Below are positions 60,242 through 64,000 of a stretch of 64,000 nucleotides of DNA, one piece after another (position 1 is the stretch's first letter; each line of letters opens with the position of its first letter). Source of the stretch: Cephalotrichum gorgonifer (Eukaryota; Ascomycota; Sordariomycetes; Microascales; Microascaceae). The stretch lies in contig ONZQ02000001.1 of NCBI GenBank assembly GCA_900312665.1, positions 1,492,283-1,556,282 of the forward strand. Reading direction: 5' to 3'. Made by a program: the position numbers and the translations under genes. A model generated the notes under the pieces. The model made no database searches and had not been told where the DNA came from. It saw nothing but the letters and a program-made list of their open reading frames with translations.

Positions 60242-62746
60242 TCAACACCACCTCTCCCAAGGCTCCCTCCACTTAACTCCCAGCGCCTCGAAGATCCTCC
60301 TCTCATCCCTAGCCTCCACCAGCGTCCCCTCGCTAATCTTCTGCCTCCCGGCCGCCCTCATCGCCCCCGCGTAGAGCCCCCTCTGGTTAAGCCTCATGTC
60401 CTTCTTGGAGGCCAGCAGCCTCATGCTCCGGTTGAAGACGTCGTTCCCCGTAAAGTACAGCAGCGCGGCACCGAGTTCCGCCTCCGGCACGAGGAGAAAA
60501 TCGACGCGGCGCCACGTCGGAGGACCACCCGGGAGGACGCAGCACCCGTGCAGCTTGCTCCCGGATCCCCCCGCACCCGTCCCCGCCAGCCTCGCGACCA
60601 GGACCCCGCTCGCCTCGAGGTCCCTCGCTAGGCCGTCGAGGAACGGCGAGAGCTCCGCCGCGGACGTTGTTCCCTTCCTCGTGATGAGGAAGTCCACGTC
60701 CCCCGACGACTCCGCGCCCCGCCTGTAGCTCCCCCCCACGATGACCTCCACGTCTGGGTCGGCGCTCGCCGCCGTGCGCCTCACGACGTCCGCGAGCGCC
60801 TCGACCTCGCGCCGCGGGATCCGCGCGTTCATGTCCGCGTACCGCTCGACGCCCAGCCTCTGGTTCCTCGTCAGCTTCGCGTGCGCCATCAGGTCCTCCA
60901 GCGTGCGGTGGCCCTGTGCGATCCACTTGCCCGCCTGCGCGGCCCCGACGTCGTACACGCCGAGGAACAGCTGCAGCACGCGGTCGAGCGGCTCGGCGTT
61001 CGCGTACTCGAGCCTCTGGAGGCGGTCCGTGGCGGCGATCTCCTCGATCTTGCGCGCGAGCCGGTCACCTATGTTCGGGAGGCGCCGCGCCTCATCGGCC
61101 GTGCGGACCTTGACGGGCTGGCGCTGGAGCGTCTTGATGGCCTTGCGGTAGCTAATGGTGCGCCACTGGTCGTTCATGCGCGTGTAGTACGTACACATCT
61201 CCTGCAGGACCTCGATGGTGCGCGCGTTGGGGGAGGAGGAGGCGGAGGCGGAGGACTTCTCGCGCGTGCCGCCCTGGTAGCACGCGAAGCGCTCCTCCAT
61301 GGCGACCTCCTTTCTCTTAGGGTTCCTGGGCCCCCGTCGTGCTTCTTCTTCATCTGAGCAGCCGGAGCGGTGCTCTTCTTCGTCCGAGGAGGAGGAGGAG
61401 GATGCGGCGGCGACTGTGGTGCCGGAGACTGAGTGGAGATCGTCGTCCTCGTGGTCATCGTCGAGGGGGAGGGCCTTGTATTCCTGCATCAAGTTGATGT
61501 ACCCGGAGAGTTCGTCGCCAAAGGCATCCAGTTTCGGTTTGGCTTTGGCGCCTGGACTATCGGGCTGCCCTTGACCGTGGTTACTGCGAGGGGCCTGCGA
61601 CTGTTGGGACTCGTCGTCGGAGATTGATATGACTTGCTGTGAGGGAGGGTTGGCGGGTTCCAGGCGAGCCTCCGCCCCACGTGAACTCTGAGATTGCGTG
61701 TCAGGGACAGGGATATGGTCCCATCTCTTGGAGTTAGCCGGAGGTGGCTTCAGAGGCAAATGTTCCTTCCCAGCTTTCCCATCTGGGGGCTTTTCTGTGA
61801 TCTTCTGGGCGGGCTCGCAACCAGGATACCCGGCGACTTGGTACTTGGCCTGGTGTGGATTCAGCACATGCCGGAACTTTATGCAGTCTAGAGGAAAGTC
61901 CTCATTCACGACGGCCGGCGGCCCCCCGGATAACGGCTGCGCACCCAGTATCCCCTCGATATCCCCATACTTGAGCTGCCTATCCACGATAACATGCGTC
62001 GCGTCCCCGATCTCCCTCGTCCAGAAAGCCCCGTACTCCCTCGCCTTCATGATCCTCGCCCGCCGCGCCGGGGCGACGTCGTCGTTCGGGATGTAATAGA
62101 ACCTCAGCCCCACACACACGCGGTCCGCCTCCGGCACAAGCCTCACCTGGTCCGCGCCCCTCTTGCGCTTCTTCATTGCTGGCAGGCCGACCGGGGCGGC
62201 GGCGGCTGTCTCACGCCCGCGCCCGAGGAAGCTGCGCTTGAGAGGGAGCGGGGTCGTCTCGCTCCGCCTGAGGAGGTGGCGTCTGTTTCCGGGGGCGGAG
62301 TCGGGAACGGGGATGGGGGTCTCCGCGACGAATGATACGTCGGGGTCCGGGTCCCGCGCGGCTGCACGTCGGCGATATTCGCTTGTCGGTGTTGCCTTGA
62401 TGGTGGTTCCCAGGGGGGCTGAGACAACCCTCCGAGGGGGTCCTCCAGGGCTGTCCTCCGCTGGGAGCTGCAACGGCCGTGGTGACCGGGAGACGGGTTG
62501 AGGGGGATCCGGACGGGGCTGCGATGAAGGGGGAGGACCAGGGGTGGCGGCGGGTGTGTTCGGCTTGGTGTGGAACCGTCGACACTTTCTCCGGAAGGCC
62601 TCTTCTTCCTCGTCGAGTGAGTCGCCTTCGGAGTCGGACCCTCCTCCGCTCTTGGTCTTAGTCGTGTCGATCCTTCGCGTTAGAAAGTCCAGCTGTCGGA
62701 AGTATTCGATCTTGTCCTCGAGACCGGGGTCTTCAGAGCTCGCCAT
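60242..62746 (-). CDS. POL4: Family X DNA polymerase (Pol4/lambda type)
   Basis: A gap-filling polymerase of non-homologous end joining and base excision repair, nuclear. One exon, 834 residues, from ATG at 62746. The first 200 residues are acidic/Pro-rich and disordered. A BRCT domain spans about 206-300 (VCVGLRFYYIPNDD … THVIVDRQLKYGD … KFRHVLNPH). A Ser/Asp-rich linker reaches about 500. The polymerase core follows: the 8-kDa helix-hairpin-helix region (MNDQWRTISYRKAIKTLQ, LPNIGDRLARKIEEI), the nucleotidyltransferase signature GGSYRRGAESSGDVDF (about 670-685) with DVD as two metal-binding Asp, the third Asp in RRVDFLLV (about 747), and YFTGND. The protein ends WREPWERWC. A BRCT plus complete catalytic triad indicates an active end-joining polymerase. 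Whether it is orthologous to Pol lambda or to yeast Pol4 cannot be told by eye. Confidence 0.94.
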   Translation of the reverse strand: MASSEDPGLEDKIEYFRQLDFLTRRIDTTKTKSGGGSDSEGDSLDEEEEAFRRKCRRFHTKPNTPAATPGPPPSSQPRPDPPQPVSRSPRPLQLPAEDSPGGPPRRVVSAPLGTTIKATPTSEYRRRAAARDPDPDVSFVAETPIPVPDSAPGNRRHLLRRSETTPLPLKRSFLGRGRETAAAAPVGLPAMKKRKRGADQVRLVPEADRVCVGLRFYYIPNDDVAPARRARIMKAREYGAFWTREIGDATHVIVDRQLKYGDIEGILGAQPLSGGPPAVVNEDFPLDCIKFRHVLNPHQAKYQVAGYPGCEPAQKITEKPPDGKAGKEHLPLKPPPANSKRWDHIPVPDTQSQSSRGAEARLEPANPPSQQVISISDDESQQSQAPRSNHGQGQPDSPGAKAKPKLDAFGDELSGYINLMQEYKALPLDDDHEDDDLHSVSGTTVAAASSSSSSDEEEHRSGCSDEEEARRGPRNPKRKEVAMEERFACYQGGTREKSSASASSSPNARTIEVLQEMCTYYTRMNDQWRTISYRKAIKTLQRQPVKVRTADEARRLPNIGDRLARKIEEIAATDRLQRLEYANAEPLDRVLQLFLGVYDVGAAQAGKWIAQGHRTLEDLMAHAKLTRNQRLGVERYADMNARIPRREVEALADVVRRTAASADPDVEVIVGGSYRRGAESSGDVDFLITRKGTTSAAELSPFLDGLARDLEASGVLVARLAGTGAGGSGSKLHGCCVLPGGPPTWRRVDFLLVPEAELGAALLYFTGNDVFNRSMRLLASKKDMRLNQRGLYAGAMRAAGRQKISEGTLVEARDERRIFEALGVKWREPWERWC

Positions 62747-63323
62747 TGTCCAGGACGGCGATCTAGTCGAAGTAAAGGAAAAGCACCGAAGACATCACGA
62801 TTCACGACACGATGCAAGAAGCTCCAATAAGATACGCCTCAACACGGGAATGTAAGTTCAGTTGCTCCAAGATTAGAAAGAGAAAATAAACCTCACGCTA
62901 GGTAAGCGGGTGAAAGAATAATGACGAGAATGAGACCGACAAGGCATGAGGTTTTATAACTCTTGAGGGTAGTACATGTGCACTGGAGTGAACCTTTGAA
63001 CGATCCGCCATTGAAGTTTGAGCTAATGACTTTGAGTTAAAGGCGCGTCGTTGCCTGGTGACAATATGGAGCCATAGTCGCATTGAAGCGGGCGAAACTA
63101 GCGGGATCAGGTGGACCACCTCGATAAATAACCTCAAGTCAAGGTAGAAACCATTGAATTGACAGCTCCAGAAATAGGGAAAACCGAAAGGAGCACTCGG
63201 ATTGCAAATCTCACCCAGGAATCAAGCCCACACAAACATGAGTTATACCATGGTTAACGACGATAACTCCTGGCAAACACTACAAAAGGGGAAAAAAGTT
63301 GAAAAGAGCAAAAAAAAGATATT
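62747..63323. other. Upstream region of POL4
   Basis: Promoter region of the minus-strand polymerase gene up to the tRNA terminator. No ORF of interest. Confidence 0.6.
63310..63317 (-). terminator. Pol III T-run terminator of tRNA-Ser
   Basis: T8 on the minus strand, seven bases after the tRNA 3' end. Confidence 0.85.
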
Positions 63324-63404
63324 CGACAAAGGCAGGATTTGAACCTACGCGGCCGAAGCCATATGATTTCTAGTCATACCCATTAACCACTCTGGCACTT
63401 TGCC
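63324..63404 (-). tRNA. tRNA-Ser (anticodon AGA)
   Basis: Acceptor stem GGCAAAG/CTTTGTC (one G-U), discriminator G. Anticodon arm TATGA-CTAGAAA-TCATA reads AGA. The variable arm is long (TGGCTTCGGCCG) as in class II tRNAs. The T arm has B-box GGTTCAAATCC. No intron, 81 nt. Confidence 0.95.
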
Positions 63405-64000
63405 TGTGTTATTGTTAGTCAGTAACTTGGTCAGCACATACGTATACCCACGCCACTTCCCTTCAAATCGAACCTACCTGACCTCCAACATGTCACCTTC
63501 GTCCCCTTCTTCGTTCCACTTTCAAAGAAAAGAAGCTCTGTAGGCTGTTCACACTGACAAATCTGCATATCTATACTTGGCCGATGAATATTTAACAATA
63601 AAAGACAATGTGGTATTATATCGTACTAACAAGCAAAACAAGAATATACAATCGGTCATATATATATACACAGAAAACATGGCTCCCCAAGATATCCCCC
63701 ATTAATACTTCCCTTCCCCATCCCTCATGCAACACATTTCCCATACCCGCAAAGAAGAAGCAAAAAAAAGGTATCCTCCGAATTTAGGGCGCCCTGAGGC
63801 AACTGTTCTTTGTCGGCTCCTTCTCTCGTTGGAGGCGCGACAGAGGAGGGCAGCTAGTTGAGAATTGAAAAGAGCGAAGACACTGCCGGCAACCTCATTC
63901 AAGTAGAAACTCTATATCTATCCACCATCTTCCCCATTCTCAAAGGATTAATCACCCGTATCACCCCTTCCCAGAAACCCGATCTATCGCGCATGCGGCT
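63405..64000. other. Right end of window
   Basis: A/T-rich region (TATATATATA near 63659) with no recognisable gene. The ORFs here are short. Confidence 0.5.

Noticed and set aside
1..64000. CRISPR arrays, bacterial operons, retrotransposon or DNA-transposon coding remnants, telomeric repeats
   Set aside because: None seen: no regularly spaced identical repeats, no TTAGGG runs, no reverse transcriptase or transposase motifs in any frame I read.

Overview
This is nuclear DNA of a filamentous ascomycete (Pezizomycotina). The gene set fits Sordariomycetes best, with moderate confidence. Protein-coding exons are G/C-rich at third positions. Introns are short (56 to about 220 bp), GT-AG, with CTAAC/CTGAC-type branch sites. 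Genes lie on both strands with no operons. Two 20-N assembly gaps sit beside homopolymer tracts.

Layout. 0.9-2.4 kb: single-pass membrane protein (+). 3.9-5.8 kb: glucose-6-phosphate dehydrogenase, five exons (-). 5.8-11.3 kb: gene-poor, with a tRNA-Glu(CTC). 11.3-13.7 kb: SKT5/Chs4-type Sel1-repeat chitin synthase activator with a CaaX end (-). 13.7-21.2 kb: gene desert. 22.1-25.9 kb: class IV (Chs3-type) chitin synthase (+). 29.6-31.8 kb: C2A9.03-type WD40 protein (+), with an assembly gap inside its intron. 32.8-34.5 kb: secreted GH17 beta-glucanase of the BtgE type (-). 37.6-40.8 kb: mitochondrial RNase II family exoribonuclease (Dss1/CYT-4) (+). 42.0-43.8 kb: Reg1-type PP1 regulator (-). 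43.8-52.6 kb: second gene desert. 52.6-62.7 kb: compact housekeeping block of TRM5 (-), NUS1 (-), SEC10 (+) and a family X DNA polymerase (-). 63.3 kb: tRNA-Ser(AGA) (-).

How the genes relate. A wall-building theme runs through the first 35 kb: a putative surface sensor-like protein, the activator of Chs3-type chitin synthase, the chitin synthase itself, and a GH17 glucan-modifying enzyme. NUS1 (dolichol synthesis, feeding glycosylation) and SEC10 (exocyst, delivering wall enzymes) also feed secretion. The other genes are general metabolism, RNA processing and DNA repair.

The most unusual signal is not a gene. The 8-mer TACTCGTA (or its complement TACGAGTA) occurs about 27 times in the non-coding DNA, against roughly 1 expected. 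It is concentrated in the gene-poor stretches and absent from the compact 52.6-62.7 kb block. In places it grades into arrays of GTAC spaced exactly 6 bp apart. I do not recognise it as a described element. Exon structures below were derived by eye from splice signals, reading-frame phase and family conservation.
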